From Lactobacillus sp. W8174 (GTDB lineage Bacteria; Bacillota; Bacilli; Lactobacillales; Lactobacillaceae): a stretch of 64,000 nt of DNA. The stretch is from the NCBI RefSeq assembly GCF_016100975.1, contig NZ_JACFRN010000005.1, forward strand, positions 62,001-126,000. The letters run 5' to 3'. A program made the translations under genes and the position numbers. This document shows positions 17,354-26,139 of this stretch, one piece after another (the first letter of the stretch is position 1; every line of letters begins with the position of its first letter). The notes beneath the pieces are model-generated. The model made no database searches. It worked only from the letters and a program-made list of their open reading frames with translations, and was not told the origin of the DNA.

Positions 17354-18244
17354 TTATTTAGGAATACCCTGCCACAATTTTTGCATATCTGGTGGATCAG
17401 GGATCTCAATATTAACTTGCCTTTCTTTCCTGAAAGGATCAGAAAATTCTAAGTAAAAGCAATTTAGTGCTTGCCTGTTAAAATTATCTTTTTCCCCATA
17501 TAATGGATCCCCATATAGCGGATGACCGATAAACTGCATGTGCAAGCGAATTTGATGAGTTCGCCCGGTATAAAGACGCAATTCTACTAAGCTGGCATTG
17601 GGCTTTTGTGCAATCACTTTATAAACTGTTTTTGCCTTCTTACCTGAAGAATCAATACTGCGCACGATAGAAGTTCCCTTGCGTCCAATGGGCTGATCAA
17701 TGATACCCGTTAGTTCATCTAAGTCAAAATTTCCATGAACAATTGCGTGATATTTTTTAACAAATTTGTCCTTAGGAATTTGACTAAAACGTGCATGAGC
17801 AATAGCATTTTTACCAACCAAAACCAAACCAGAAGTGTCGCGATCAAGTCGCGTTACAATGTGCGGCTTGGTATGCACACTTTTTTTGCGCTCAAAATAA
17901 CCTAAAATTTGGTTAACGAGCGCGTTATCATCGTAGCGAGAAGGAATCGATAAAATCCCTGCAGGTTTATTGACAACGAGGTAATTTCCTGTTTCTTTAA
18001 CAACTTCAAGAGGTTCTGGAGAAGGTACCAGCCATGGATTGCTTTTTTCCTGACCTGGAATGAAAATCACTTCATCACCGGTATGTAAAATGAAGTTTGT
18101 ATAGCGCCTTTTATGATTAACAAGAATCATTCCACCAGCATTTTTAGCATTATTGACAGCTCTTTTTGAAAAACCATTCTTTAATAAAAAAATCCCCAAT
18201 TTTTTGGGGGCTTTTTCATCCACAGTAACTTTAAATAGTGTCAT
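17354..18244 (-). CDS. RluA/RluD-family pseudouridine synthase
   Basis: A 296-aa pseudouridine synthase of the RluA family (Bacillus YjbO type). Residues 12-62 form an S4-like RNA-binding domain. The catalytic motif RLDRDTSG lies at 132-139 with Asp134 as the nucleophile, and the RTHQIRLHM motif follows at about 228. The start at 18244 overlaps the nadK stop by 14 bases and has CGGAGA upstream; a longer in-frame extension inside nadK lacks any ribosome site. Codons 10-22 encode a terminator-like hairpin (see the separate entry). The exact target uridine is not known. Confidence 0.85.
   Translation of the reverse strand: MTLFKVTVDEKAPKKLGIFLLKNGFSKRAVNNAKNAGGMILVNHKRRYTNFILHTGDEVIFIPGQEKSNPWLVPSPEPLEVVKETGNYLVVNKPAGILSIPSRYDDNALVNQILGYFERKKSVHTKPHIVTRLDRDTSGLVLVGKNAIAHARFSQIPKDKFVKKYHAIVHGNFDLDELTGIIDQPIGRKGTSIVRSIDSSGKKAKTVYKVIAQKPNASLVELRLYTGRTHQIRLHMQFIGHPLYGDPLYGEKDNFNRQALNCFYLEFSDPFRKERQVNIEIPDPPDMQKLWQGIPK
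18186..18210 (-). terminator. Terminator-like hairpin inside the start of the rluD-type gene
   Basis: On the minus strand CCCCAA, an A4 loop and TTGGGG are followed by A and seven T, the form of an intrinsic terminator. It lies 35-60 nt inside the coding sequence. It may be chance, since the codons (Pro-Lys-Lys-Leu-Gly-Ile-Phe) require such bases, or it may reduce read-through when translation is slow. Confidence 0.5.
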
Positions 18245-19037
18245 CGTTATCTCCGATAAATGCACTTTGAACTCTTGACCAAAAATGGGTATGTCCAAAC
18301 CTGTCAAAATGGATTTCCTTACTAGAAATACGGTAATCAATCTTTTTGGCATTGCGAATGTTAATCCGACGACCGTCAATAGTCATCACAAAGTGATCAG
18401 CTTTAGGAACTATAGTAATCCACTGCTCGGGAGCGAGTACAATTGGTGATGACAAGGATCTAAAAATACGATTATTGATAGAAGCTATTTCCGCCATTTG
18501 CAACGCTTTAAGTCTCGGATGGATTACTGCACCACCAAGCGATTTATTATACCCTGTTGAGCCGGTTGGAGTTGAGATACACAATCCGTCTCCCCTAAAA
18601 TTCTCAAATAATTGATCATCAATATAAACTTTAGCTTCAAGAGTGTGTGATACGCGCTTTACTGCTGACTCATTTAAAGCTAAAAAATGCTTTTTTTCAT
18701 TAGCTTCAGTTAAAAGTTCCACCTCTAAGAGCGGATAGCTGGCAGATTCAGGTTCCCTTAAAAACAATGCGTCTACCATTTTATCAACTTCTGGACCACG
18801 CCAATCAGTATAAAAGCCCAAGTGTCCAGTGTGGATACCGATAAAGCGAATTGAACTAATTTGATTTTCATATCGGTGAAAGGCATTGATCAAAGTGCCA
18901 TCACCGCCGACAGTAATCACTACATCTGGATATTTGGCATCAAAGACAACGCCCTCTTTGGTTTCTAACAATTTTCGCAAGTGCGCTACCACCTTTAAAG
19001 TCTCTTGATTGGTGTTATGGGCAATTGTAATTCTCAT
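18231..19037 (-). CDS. nadK: NAD kinase
   Basis: A 268-aa kinase that phosphorylates NAD to NADP. The catalytic GGDGT is at residues 44-48 (GGDGTLINAFHRY), NESAVKR is mid-protein, and the glycine-rich STPTGSTGYNKSLGGA follows, all in family order. The start codon overlaps the relQ stop by one base and the 3' end overlaps the rluD-type gene by 14, the compact relQ-nadK-rluD operon of Firmicutes. Confidence 0.95.
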   Translation of the reverse strand: MRITIAHNTNQETLKVVAHLRKLLETKEGVVFDAKYPDVVITVGGDGTLINAFHRYENQISSIRFIGIHTGHLGFYTDWRGPEVDKMVDALFLREPESASYPLLEVELLTEANEKKHFLALNESAVKRVSHTLEAKVYIDDQLFENFRGDGLCISTPTGSTGYNKSLGGAVIHPRLKALQMAEIASINNRIFRSLSSPIVLAPEQWITIVPKADHFVMTIDGRRINIRNAKKIDYRISSKEIHFDRFGHTHFWSRVQSAFIGDNDDTI

Positions 19038-19666
19038 TATTTTTCCTTACCCTTGTTTTTAGTAAAAACCTTCTGCGCTTCTTGTACTTCATCTTTTATT
19101 AAAGACATTTCTTCATCAAGTTTATAAGCCGTTTCTGCAGTAGATTTTAGTCTTTCAGAAATATCTTTTGGATAAGAACCCTGATATTTATAATTAAGAG
19201 TATGCTCAACAGTAGCCCAAAAATTCATTGCTAGAGTCCTAATCTGAATTTCAGCTAATAATTTTTTGGGTCCTGTTGGCAAGTAAACCGTATAAGAAAT
19301 AACCATATGATAAGAGCGATAGCCTGAAGGTTTAGCATTTTTAACATAATCACGTTCTTCAATGACTTCCATATCATCACGTGCATGTATTAAGTCTACC
19401 ACCTTATAAATATCATCGACAAATTGACAGACTATCCTTATTCCGGCTATGTCTTGCATATCAGTCTCAATCACATCTGGACTGATAACACGCCTTTGCA
19501 TTTTTTCCTTAATTGAATCAACAGTTTTTACTCTGCCGACCACAAATTCAATCGGTGAATGTTCTTCTTGAGTCAAAAAACTTTGTCTCAAAGAACGAAA
19601 CTTCACCTTTAATTCTCGCACGGCCTCTTCATATGGCCATAAAAAATTATCCCAATCATAATTCAT
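19037..19666 (-). CDS. relQ: Small alarmone synthetase RelQ (YjbM)
   Basis: A 209-aa single-domain GTP pyrophosphokinase that makes (p)ppGpp or pGpp from ATP and GTP/GDP/GMP. The synthetase motifs are present: RVKTVDSIKEKM, DIAGIRIVCQF, SGYRSYHMVI, and the active-site EIQIRT near residue 140. There is no HD hydrolase or TGS/ACT domain, so it is a RelQ/SAS1-type enzyme, not a full Rel. It leads the relQ-nadK-rluD operon, transcribed away from the CYTH gene. Confidence 0.92.
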   Translation of the reverse strand: MNYDWDNFLWPYEEAVRELKVKFRSLRQSFLTQEEHSPIEFVVGRVKTVDSIKEKMQRRVISPDVIETDMQDIAGIRIVCQFVDDIYKVVDLIHARDDMEVIEERDYVKNAKPSGYRSYHMVISYTVYLPTGPKKLLAEIQIRTLAMNFWATVEHTLNYKYQGSYPKDISERLKSTAETAYKLDEEMSLIKDEVQEAQKVFTKNKGKEK

Positions 19667-20022
19667 AGAAATAACCCTTTCTCAAACAGCATATTCATTT
19701 TAACATAAATTATATGATAGCAATTTCATGTAATCATTTGCCTTAATAAAATGGCATTTTCCTATACAGAAACTAGAAAAGTTATTATAAGGTCTTATTT
19801 CTTGCACATTGAACCTTTTAATAATATGATAAATTTATTAATTTCAATTAGGCTATACTATCATAGCTTTAGCGCTTTTTTCACTAATTTAGGGGAATTT
19901 TAAAATTTAACTGCAGTCGCTTTTCATTTTTAAAGGATAGTTCTTAAAATAAATATAGACTTCGGCACGAAATGTTACAGGGAATTCTTTGATAGCCACA
20001 ATATTGAATGGAGTATTATAAA
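19667..20022. other. Intergenic region between relQ and the CYTH gene
   Basis: A 356-bp AT-rich gap between divergent operons. It holds a good plus-strand promoter candidate (19802-19830), leaving a leader of roughly 190 nt before the CYTH gene. I found no clear riboswitch or coding sequence in it. Confidence 0.5.
19802..19830 (+). promoter_or_regulatory. Candidate promoter for the CYTH-spxH genes
   Basis: TTGCAC (19802-19807), a 17-nt spacer and TATGAT (19825-19830) give near-consensus sigma-A boxes with ideal spacing. Confidence 0.55.
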
Positions 20023-20646
20023 ATGTCACAAAACAATGAAATTGAAGCTAAAATCATTTTACCTAAGGCAATATATCTAAAACTTTGTCATGATTTTCCA
20101 CTAAAACACAGTTTTAACCAGGAAAATTATTATTTTGATACCAGTGACGGTTTGCTAAAACAATCTAATATAAGCTGCCGCATTAGGCTTTTTCGTGACC
20201 ATGCAGAGCAAACTCTTAAGGTTCCAAATAAGAATCCCATACAAAACGATTTCCATGAAGCAATAGAAATTAATGATTCCTTAAAATTAAATGAAGCAAA
20301 AGCATTTATTAAGCAGGGAGCCGCTGGATCGCCTATAATTTTTAAGTATAGTGCAGGAAAATATTTAAATCAGAAATTTTCACAGAAATTAAGCCTTCAT
20401 TTACAGACTTATTGCAAAACTCATCGCATATTAGCGAATGGACCAAAAAATTGTGAGTTAACTTTTGATGATAACACTTATCCAGACAACTACGAAGATT
20501 TTGAACTTGAGATTGAAAATCGCAACCCAGACTTGATAGCAGAAACTCTGGCAAAATTAAAAAAAGAATATCAGTTTACGCAAAATTATGCTAACACTAA
20601 CCAGGCGAAAATTGCACGCGCTTACAGACATCGTGTTAGAATATAG
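20023..20646 (+). CDS. CYTH domain protein (YjbK-like)
   Basis: A 207-aa protein with the CYTH signature ExExK near the N-terminus (EIEAK). Downstream are the charged strands of the triphosphate tunnel fold (e.g. CRIRLFRD, LTFDDNTYPDNYEDFELEIE). Family members bind or hydrolyse inorganic or organic triphosphates; in this cluster a link to alarmone or NAD(P) metabolism is plausible. The start at 20023 has GGAG nine bases upstream; an ATG at 20008 overlaps that site. Confidence 0.8.
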   Translation: MSQNNEIEAKIILPKAIYLKLCHDFPLKHSFNQENYYFDTSDGLLKQSNISCRIRLFRDHAEQTLKVPNKNPIQNDFHEAIEINDSLKLNEAKAFIKQGAAGSPIIFKYSAGKYLNQKFSQKLSLHLQTYCKTHRILANGPKNCELTFDDNTYPDNYEDFELEIENRNPDLIAETLAKLKKEYQFTQNYANTNQAKIARAYRHRVRI

Positions 20647-20719
20647 TTGAAGGTAACTTTTCAAAGGATAGATATTTAAAAATTTTATACTTAATAATCA
20701 GTATTGGAGGAGCCTGATC

Positions 20720-21340
20720 ATGTTCGAGATTTTTCTTTTTGTTAATCCCGTTGGTATATATTGTTATAATACGGAAGTTTTAATCAAAGACGCAATTAAT
20801 GAACTTAATATCAACTCTTCATTTCATTTTGTTCCGATTATAAATACTAAAGTAATCAAAGAGGACATTATTAGAAGAAAAAATGATGGACAGAAAATAA
20901 AAGACGTACCGCAATATACAATTGTTTCTTTTCAGGTCTTACGGCATTACAATGCGATTAAGATAGAATATGGTAACAAAAAGGCACGTGCTTATTTAGT
21001 TGCTTTGCAGCGTGTTATTAGCACCGATTTTAATAAATATTCAGAAAATTTGCCTAGACAAATTGCAGAAAGTTTAGACTTGGATTTTGATCGTATAAAT
21101 GATCGCAAAATTGCCCACTATGTTGATGAATCTATCCAACAAGACAAGGATCTTGCACGTAAATTTAATGTTCGCAATTTCCCTACAACTATTATTTTTA
21201 ATGAAAGTGGCAATTATAATGGCGTAATGCTAGAAGGCATTCTTGCACATGACAAACTAATAAAGCTTCTTAAGGATAAGGGTTGTGTCGCCAGTGACCC
21301 AAAGGGCTATTATCCGGTGCGACATTTACGACTGATTTAA
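20720..21340 (+). CDS. spxH: SpxH/YjbH-like thioredoxin-fold adaptor (no CxxC)
   Basis: A 206-aa thioredoxin-fold protein. Position between CYTH/relQ and coiA/mecA/spx and the N-terminal pattern FLFVNPVG...LIKDA match YjbH/SpxH, which delivers Spx to ClpXP. The CPxC site of the Bacillus protein is reduced here to a lone Cys15 (VGIYCYN). The protein also appears shorter than Bacillus YjbH, ending soon after the cis-Pro-type segment FPTTIIF. A redox role through a disulfide is therefore unlikely; adaptor function is inferred. Strong GGAGGA site. Its 3' end overlaps coiA tail to tail by 15 bp. Confidence 0.7.
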   Translation: MFEIFLFVNPVGIYCYNTEVLIKDAINELNINSSFHFVPIINTKVIKEDIIRRKNDGQKIKDVPQYTIVSFQVLRHYNAIKIEYGNKKARAYLVALQRVISTDFNKYSENLPRQIAESLDLDFDRINDRKIAHYVDESIQQDKDLARKFNVRNFPTTIIFNESGNYNGVMLEGILAHDKLIKLLKDKGCVASDPKGYYPVRHLRLI

Positions 21341-22168
21341 ATATTTACTTACATTATCTGGTGAATCTATTTTTCGAAAACTGGTAAAAACCCAAGGCGG
21401 CAAATCATCTATGGTTTGCCTTTTTTTATATAGCAAATTTGCAATTTGCATGCCCTTCAAACTCATATGTTTGAGCTGTATTTGCAGATATCGCTTTTGC
21501 TCTTTAGGATTAACATGATATTTTTGCAATAAAGGGTGAAAATGCCACAAGCTTTTTAAACCTTTTGCACTGATAGCGAATTTTTCCTTTTGGAAATGAA
21601 CCTTGTTTGTTAATGGCTCAAGCAAAACGTTATATTTTAGCCTAATAATTTTTTTAAAAGGATCAATCTCTAAATAATAATCTCGCCAAAAATTGTTTCT
21701 GCGAAAGAAAATAAGCTGCGACTTTTTTAAGTTTTGTTCTAAAAAATGCCTCTTGCCAACTATCCAGATATCTTTAACGCCTATTTGCCTATACAAAAAA
21801 TGGCGGTGGCGAAATTCTGACTTATTTAAAGGAGCGCACTGAATCTCGAAGGCTAAGTTTGAGCCTGCTAATATATCAGCTCGCAACTGTCCATTAGCAA
21901 GATTAACTTCTGTTTGCGCATTAAAATGTACTTCTCTCAGTGCTTGTGTCAGTATTCTTTTACTCTGGGCATGTTCTTTATTTTCCCCGCATAAGTTTAT
22001 TTTGGAAGGTATATGTTTAAAATAGGACTGCGTATCTTTACATACTAATTGCATTTCTCGTTCACAATGAGGGCAAAAATAATGTTTCTTTACTTCGTTA
22101 TTCCTTTTGGTCAATTTAGCTTCCTCAACAGCTAAAACCAAAGTATTATTTAACAGTGCTGCGTACAT
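21326..22168 (-). CDS. coiA: Competence protein CoiA-like nuclease
   Basis: A 280-aa CoiA homologue. An N-terminal zinc-finger-like segment carries Cys32 and Cys35 (YFCPHCEREM) with further Cys/His ahead of a PD-(D/E)xK-type nuclease core: LRADIL followed by LAFEIQCAPLN gives the Asp...Glu-x-Gln pattern. CoiA supports recombination during transformation in streptococci. I choose the ATG at 22168 with AGGTG upstream, not the GTG at 22177. It is convergent and overlapping with spxH, and a terminator separates it from mecA. Confidence 0.82.
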   Translation of the reverse strand: MYAALLNNTLVLAVEEAKLTKRNNEVKKHYFCPHCEREMQLVCKDTQSYFKHIPSKINLCGENKEHAQSKRILTQALREVHFNAQTEVNLANGQLRADILAGSNLAFEIQCAPLNKSEFRHRHFLYRQIGVKDIWIVGKRHFLEQNLKKSQLIFFRRNNFWRDYYLEIDPFKKIIRLKYNVLLEPLTNKVHFQKEKFAISAKGLKSLWHFHPLLQKYHVNPKEQKRYLQIQLKHMSLKGMQIANLLYKKRQTIDDLPPWVFTSFRKIDSPDNVSKYLNQS

Positions 22169-22192
22169 ATTTATCACCTAAAAATAAGTACG

Positions 22193-22223
22193 CAAAAAGG
22201 CAGGAATTAACCTGCCCTTTTTA
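22193..22223 (-). terminator. Terminator of mecA
   Basis: On the minus strand AAAGGGCAGG, a TTAATT loop and CCTGCCTTTTT form a strong hairpin with a T run, about 20 bp after the mecA stop. Confidence 0.85.
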
Positions 22224-22241
22224 TTCAGCTATTATATTATT

Positions 22242-22964
22242 TTATTTAATACCGCTAAAATAATGCCGCAGTTGATCTAATGCATCATTAGTTAGCAAAC
22301 ATTTACCATTAGTTCGTACACGAGCCATTTCACTTGTTTTTACTTTAATACCATATTCATTTGCAATTGCCCATGCATTAGCGGGCTTTATTTCTGCATA
22401 GTCTTGACTAGTAAAAATCAGCTCTAAGTAAAATTTCCCCCGCTCAAAATAAAGACTGGAAGACAAATCATTAGCTTTAAGACTATCCGCTAATTCAGTC
22501 ACTTGATCAAGGTCAGTAAAACTATATGCCTGCTTTTTCTGCAATTTCCAAAACTGCTTCTTAACTTTAGGTTGAGAAGAATCTGCTGGTTCATTTGAAT
22601 CATCTTTATCTGTTTCTTCATCTTCAGGCTCAAGGTCAAGAAAAGATTTACGAGCATCATTATTCTTTTTATGGTTGTCAATAAAATCATTATCAAATAA
22701 TTGGGCAAGATTATTACGATCTTTCTCTGTCACTTTAGTGATTAATAAATCAAGCCCACCGTTATTAGGCATTACTTGAAAAGTTACCGGTGCATCCTGA
22801 CTAAAAGAATGATCAGTGTCAATTTCATCCAAAATTGAATAAAAGAAATGCTGGATTTTATTTTTATCACCTAGTAAATCTAAAACTTTGAGACCACGAT
22901 TAGCTAATTCTTGTTTACCTATTCTCACGCGAATCGTATTATTGTTTATATGATCTACTTGCAT
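22242..22964 (-). CDS. mecA: Clp adaptor protein MecA
   Basis: A 240-aa adaptor that presents substrates such as ComK/ComX-type factors to ClpC(P). The N-terminal substrate-binding domain (MQVDHINNNTIRVRIGKQEL) is followed by an acidic Asp/Glu-rich linker (about 103-130) and a C-terminal Clp-binding domain (about 145-240). It is monocistronic, between coiA and spx. Confidence 0.92.
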   Translation of the reverse strand: MQVDHINNNTIRVRIGKQELANRGLKVLDLLGDKNKIQHFFYSILDEIDTDHSFSQDAPVTFQVMPNNGGLDLLITKVTEKDRNNLAQLFDNDFIDNHKKNNDARKSFLDLEPEDEETDKDDSNEPADSSQPKVKKQFWKLQKKQAYSFTDLDQVTELADSLKANDLSSSLYFERGKFYLELIFTSQDYAEIKPANAWAIANEYGIKVKTSEMARVRTNGKCLLTNDALDQLRHYFSGIK

Positions 22965-23021
22965 GAGTTCTCACCTCCATCAGATTCTTTGTTCTATTGT
23001 AGCGTACTTTGCTCATAAAAT

Positions 23022-23051
23022 AAAAGCGTTAGTTTAAAAACTAACGCTTTT
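23022..23051 (-). terminator. Terminator of spx
   Basis: AAAAGCGTTAG and CTAACGCTTTT form a perfect 11-bp stem with an 8-nt loop, flanked by A/T tracts, about 20 bp after the spx stop. It is symmetric and could act both ways. Confidence 0.9.
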
Positions 23052-23071
23052 ATTTTAAACTTACCTGAATT

Positions 23072-23470
23072 TTATAAATCAGCTATCTTTTGCATTTCTT
23101 CAAGCTCAAGACGACGCACTTTTCTTGGTAAAAAGCGCCGAATTTCATCTTCATTATACCCCACTTGCAAACGCCGATCATCCATAATAATTGGACGTCT
23201 TAATAAACTAGGATTTTTTTCCACTAAGTCAAGCAGTTGGTCTATCGACAGATCATCAAGATTAACTTTAAGTTGTTGAAAGGCTCTTGAACGCGTAGAA
23301 ATAATTTCTTCCGTACCGTTTTCAGTCATTCGCAAAATTTGCATCAGCTCGTCTTTTGTCAAGGGCTCTGAAAAAATATTCCTTTCCTTAAAGGGAATAT
23401 CATGTTTCTTTAACCAAGCCTTTGCTTTGCGACATGATGTACAGCTCGGAGATATATATAAGTTGACCAT
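23072..23470 (-). CDS. spx: Redox-sensing transcriptional regulator Spx
   Basis: A 132-aa ArsC/Spx-family protein that binds the RNA polymerase alpha C-terminal domain and reprograms transcription under thiol stress. The N-terminal redox switch Cys10-Thr-Ser-Cys13 is intact, and the [15 protein letters not shown] segment is characteristic. I choose the ATG at 23470, ten bases after AAAGGAG; the GTG at 23479 is one base from that site. It lies in the expected spx-mecA-coiA-spxH order. Confidence 0.93.
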   Translation of the reverse strand: MVNLYISPSCTSCRKAKAWLKKHDIPFKERNIFSEPLTKDELMQILRMTENGTEEIISTRSRAFQQLKVNLDDLSIDQLLDLVEKNPSLLRRPIIMDDRRLQVGYNEDEIRRFLPRKVRRLELEEMQKIADL

Positions 23471-23622
23471 ATATTTCACGCTCCTTTAAATTGTTTTCTA
23501 AATTATTATAACATACTACTTCTTTTTTGTAAGTAGTGTTTTCCACAATTAACTATATTCTTATGTTAAGTTCAAAAAATGAATATTCTGTGAATTTTTT
23601 ACCAAGAAAGATTAAAGAAATT

Positions 23623-23661
23623 AAAAAAGGATACACAAATTTTAAAAATTGTACCCTTTTT
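23623..23661 (-). terminator. Terminator of ptsHI
   Basis: On the minus strand AAAAGGGTACAATTT pairs imperfectly with AAATTTGTGTATCCTTTT, ending in TTTTTTAA, about 12 bp after ptsI. Confidence 0.65.
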
Positions 23662-23672
23662 AAAAAATATAT

Positions 23673-25406
23673 TTAATTGTTCACTTTTTTCATTAAATCG
23701 CTAACCAATTTTTCGTTTTCTTCAGCAGTTTCTGAAACATAACAAGCTTTATTAGCTAATTCCTTGATATCATTAGTGTCAAGTTTCTTCATCAAACTTC
23801 TGATTCGTAAAATTGAAGTAGCACTCATTGAATACTCGTCTAAGCCCATTGACAAGAGAATTGGGAACATGGTACTGTCACCGGCAGCTTCACCACACAT
23901 GCCACACCAAATACCATTTTCGTGAGCTGCATCAATTGTATGTTTTATTAAACGTAGAACTGATGGATTTGCAGGTTGATACAGGTAAGAAACATTGTCA
24001 TTACCACGATCAGCAGCCATTGTATATTGGATTAAATCATTAGTACCAATTGAGAAGAAGTCAACTTCTTTTGCTAATTGGTCGGCTAAAACGGCAGCAG
24101 CTGGAACTTCAATCATCATTCCTACTTCTAGGTCTGAACCGATTTTAACGCCCTTTGCCTCTAGCTTGTCTTTTTCTTCAGCTAAAATTGCTTTAGCCTT
24201 GCGTAATTCATTTAAGGTACCAATCATTGGGAACATGATGCCTAACTTACCATAAGCTGACGCACGTAATAAAGCACGAAGCTGAGTACGGAAAATATCC
24301 TCATTTTGCAGTGAAAGTCTAATTGCACGTACACCTAAAAATGGGTTCATTTCTTCTGGTAAGTCCCAGTAATCAAGATGCTTATCTCCACCAATGTCCA
24401 TGGTTCTGATAATAACCTGCTTACCGTGCATGCCTTCGATAACTTCCTTATAAGCCTCAAATTGTTCATCCTCTGTTGGGAAATCCTTTGAGTCCATATA
24501 CAAGAATTCAGTTCTATAAAGACCTACAGCCTCAGCACCATTGTCATTTACCCCTTGCATGTCATTTGGCGTACCAATATTAGCTGCAATTGTGAATTTT
24601 TTACCATCTGCAGTTACTGATGGTTCATTCTTTAATTTTTCCCATTCAGCTTTCTGCTTCAAGAAGTCGGCACTCTTTTGCTTATATTCCGCAATCTCAC
24701 TGTCAGTCGGCTTAACGACAACATCACCATTCAGGCCATCAACAGCGACTGTATCACCATTTTGAACATCATTTGTGATTGATTCAGTACCTACAACAGC
24801 TGGTAATTCTAAAGAACGAGCCATAATTGCTGAATGCGCAGTTCTACCACCAATGTCAGTAACAAAGCCCTTAACAAACTTTTTATTTAATTGAGCAGTG
24901 TCACTTGGTGTCAAGTCATGAGCTACCACAATTACTTCGTGATCAATTGATGCAGGGTTAGGTAATTCTTTGCCCAGCAAATGAGCCATAATTCTCTTAG
25001 AAACGTCTCGTACATCAGCTGCACGTTGCTGCATGTAAGTGTTATCAGTCATTCCTTCAAAAATACTGATAAATTTTTGTGCAGTTTCGTCTAGCGCAGC
25101 TTCACTATTAACTTTTTGTTCCTTAATTTCATTCTCGATGGCACCAGTAAATTCAGGATCATTTAAGATCATCAGGTGAGCTTCAAAAACTTGAGCTTCA
25201 TCTTCACCTAAACTCTTTTTTGCGCTATCACGGATTTTTTCAACTTCAGCAGTTGACACTGAAATTGCCTTCTTATAGCGTGCTAATTCACTTTCAACAT
25301 CGCTAACCGTAGTTTTTGAAAATGAAAGATCAGGTTCAACCAAGAGATAGGCTGGTGCTACAGCAATACCATCACTTGCAGCAATTCCTTTTAAAGTCTT
25401 GGTCAT
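23673..25406 (-). CDS. ptsI: PTS Enzyme I
   Basis: The phosphoenolpyruvate-protein phosphotransferase that starts the PTS phosphate relay. At 577 aa it is full length. The phosphohistidine is His191 in [13 protein letters not shown]. The C-terminal PEP-binding domain has the conserved [17 protein letters not shown] and GMCGEAAGD motifs. Its start overlaps the ptsH stop, so the pair is one operon. Confidence 0.97.
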   Translation of the reverse strand: MTKTLKGIAASDGIAVAPAYLLVEPDLSFSKTTVSDVESELARYKKAISVSTAEVEKIRDSAKKSLGEDEAQVFEAHLMILNDPEFTGAIENEIKEQKVNSEAALDETAQKFISIFEGMTDNTYMQQRAADVRDVSKRIMAHLLGKELPNPASIDHEVIVVAHDLTPSDTAQLNKKFVKGFVTDIGGRTAHSAIMARSLELPAVVGTESITNDVQNGDTVAVDGLNGDVVVKPTDSEIAEYKQKSADFLKQKAEWEKLKNEPSVTADGKKFTIAANIGTPNDMQGVNDNGAEAVGLYRTEFLYMDSKDFPTEDEQFEAYKEVIEGMHGKQVIIRTMDIGGDKHLDYWDLPEEMNPFLGVRAIRLSLQNEDIFRTQLRALLRASAYGKLGIMFPMIGTLNELRKAKAILAEEKDKLEAKGVKIGSDLEVGMMIEVPAAAVLADQLAKEVDFFSIGTNDLIQYTMAADRGNDNVSYLYQPANPSVLRLIKHTIDAAHENGIWCGMCGEAAGDSTMFPILLSMGLDEYSMSATSILRIRSLMKKLDTNDIKELANKACYVSETAEENEKLVSDLMKKVNN

Positions 25407-25672
25407 TATTCAGCTAAACCCTCTTTTTTCATTGTTTCAGAAATAGCGTTGATTGCGTCTTTTTCATCATCACCATCAGCACTGATCGTAACGTCAGCAT
25501 TTTTGCCAACTCCGAGTGACATGACACCCATGATTGACTTCAAGTTAACTGATTTACCATTGTATTCCAAGTTGATATCTGAACCAAACTTAGAAGCTGC
25601 TTGTACTAGCAAAGTAGCTGGACGAGCATGAATACCTGTTTCTGCAACAACATGAAAATCGCGTTTTTCCAT
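25406..25672 (-). CDS. ptsH: PTS phosphocarrier protein HPr
   Basis: An 88-aa phosphocarrier. His15 (GIHARPAT) takes phosphate from Enzyme I. Ser46 ([11 protein letters not shown]) is the HPr kinase site, whose phosphorylation makes HPr the CcpA co-repressor in Firmicutes. AAAGGAG precedes the ATG. It is the first gene of the ptsHI operon. Confidence 0.97.
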   Translation of the reverse strand: MEKRDFHVVAETGIHARPATLLVQAASKFGSDINLEYNGKSVNLKSIMGVMSLGVGKNADVTISADGDDEKDAINAISETMKKEGLAE

Positions 25673-25768
25673 TATATATATCTCCTTTTAATTCAAAAAA
25701 TCAAAACGGTAGTAAATACCTATTCGCTTACTTAGACTATCATTTTTTTGTGAATTAGACAACATAAA

Positions 25769-25782
25769 TGTAACAGTTTACA
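25769..25782. promoter_or_regulatory. Palindrome upstream of ptsH
   Basis: TGTAACAGTTTACA is a 14-bp inverted repeat (TGTAA-N4-TTACA) about 100 bp upstream of ptsH and just after the stop of the small gene upstream. Its factor is unknown to me. Confidence 0.35.
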
Positions 25783-25785
25783 TCA

Positions 25786-25977
25786 TTAAACTCCAGTCTT
25801 GGACTGCGAATAAATTATTTTACCGCCCCGCAAGGCCTTTCCCGTTATGTTTTGCCTTTTACCAAAAGACCTTAATGCAGATTGAAATTCAAAAGCATCT
25901 TTAGGATCAACCTCATAATGATCTAGTTCACCATCTGCCAACTGCTCAAGAATTTTTTGATAATCCAAATTTACCAC
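25786..25977 (-). CDS. Small conserved-looking protein of unknown function
   Basis: A 63-aa soluble protein with an acidic N-terminal half (LADGELDHYEVDPKDAFEF) and a basic C-terminal half (SFGKRQNITGKALRGGK). The start is GTG with AGGA eight bases upstream. I do not recognise it. The ribosome site, the balanced composition and the lack of any competing frame support a real gene. It precedes ptsH in the same direction. Confidence 0.5.
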   Translation of the reverse strand: MVNLDYQKILEQLADGELDHYEVDPKDAFEFQSALRSFGKRQNITGKALRGGKIIYSQSKTGV

Positions 25978-26009
25978 CGCTTTTATCCTATATTATTTCA
26001 GCAACATTT

Positions 26010-26038
26010 TTGATTTTTGCCTATATGTATTTTAGCAT
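26010..26038 (+). promoter_or_regulatory. Candidate clpE promoter
   Basis: TTGATT (26010-26015) and TAGCAT (26033-26038) are separated by 17 nt, ending 34 bp upstream of the CIRCE element. Confidence 0.4.
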
Positions 26039-26072
26039 ATTTAGCATACTTACAAATAATAAGATCCAAGTT

Positions 26073-26099
26073 TTAGCACTTGATTATTCCGAGTGCTAA
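26073..26099. promoter_or_regulatory. CIRCE element (HrcA operator) upstream of clpE
   Basis: TTAGCACTT, nine bases, then GAGTGCTAA. This matches the CIRCE consensus TTAGCACTC-N9-GAGTGCTAA at 17 of 18 arm positions. It lies 40 bp upstream of the clpE start, so HrcA repression is expected. Confidence 0.88.
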
Positions 26100-26139
26100 T
26101 TATATAATTTAGTAAACTGATATGAAAGGCGGTAATACA

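Noticed and set aside
18245..18379. Longer N-terminus of the rluD-type protein reaching into nadK
   Set aside because: The added 45 codons are nadK read out of frame and have no ribosome site; the ATG at 18244 has CGGAGA and the S4-like domain follows directly.
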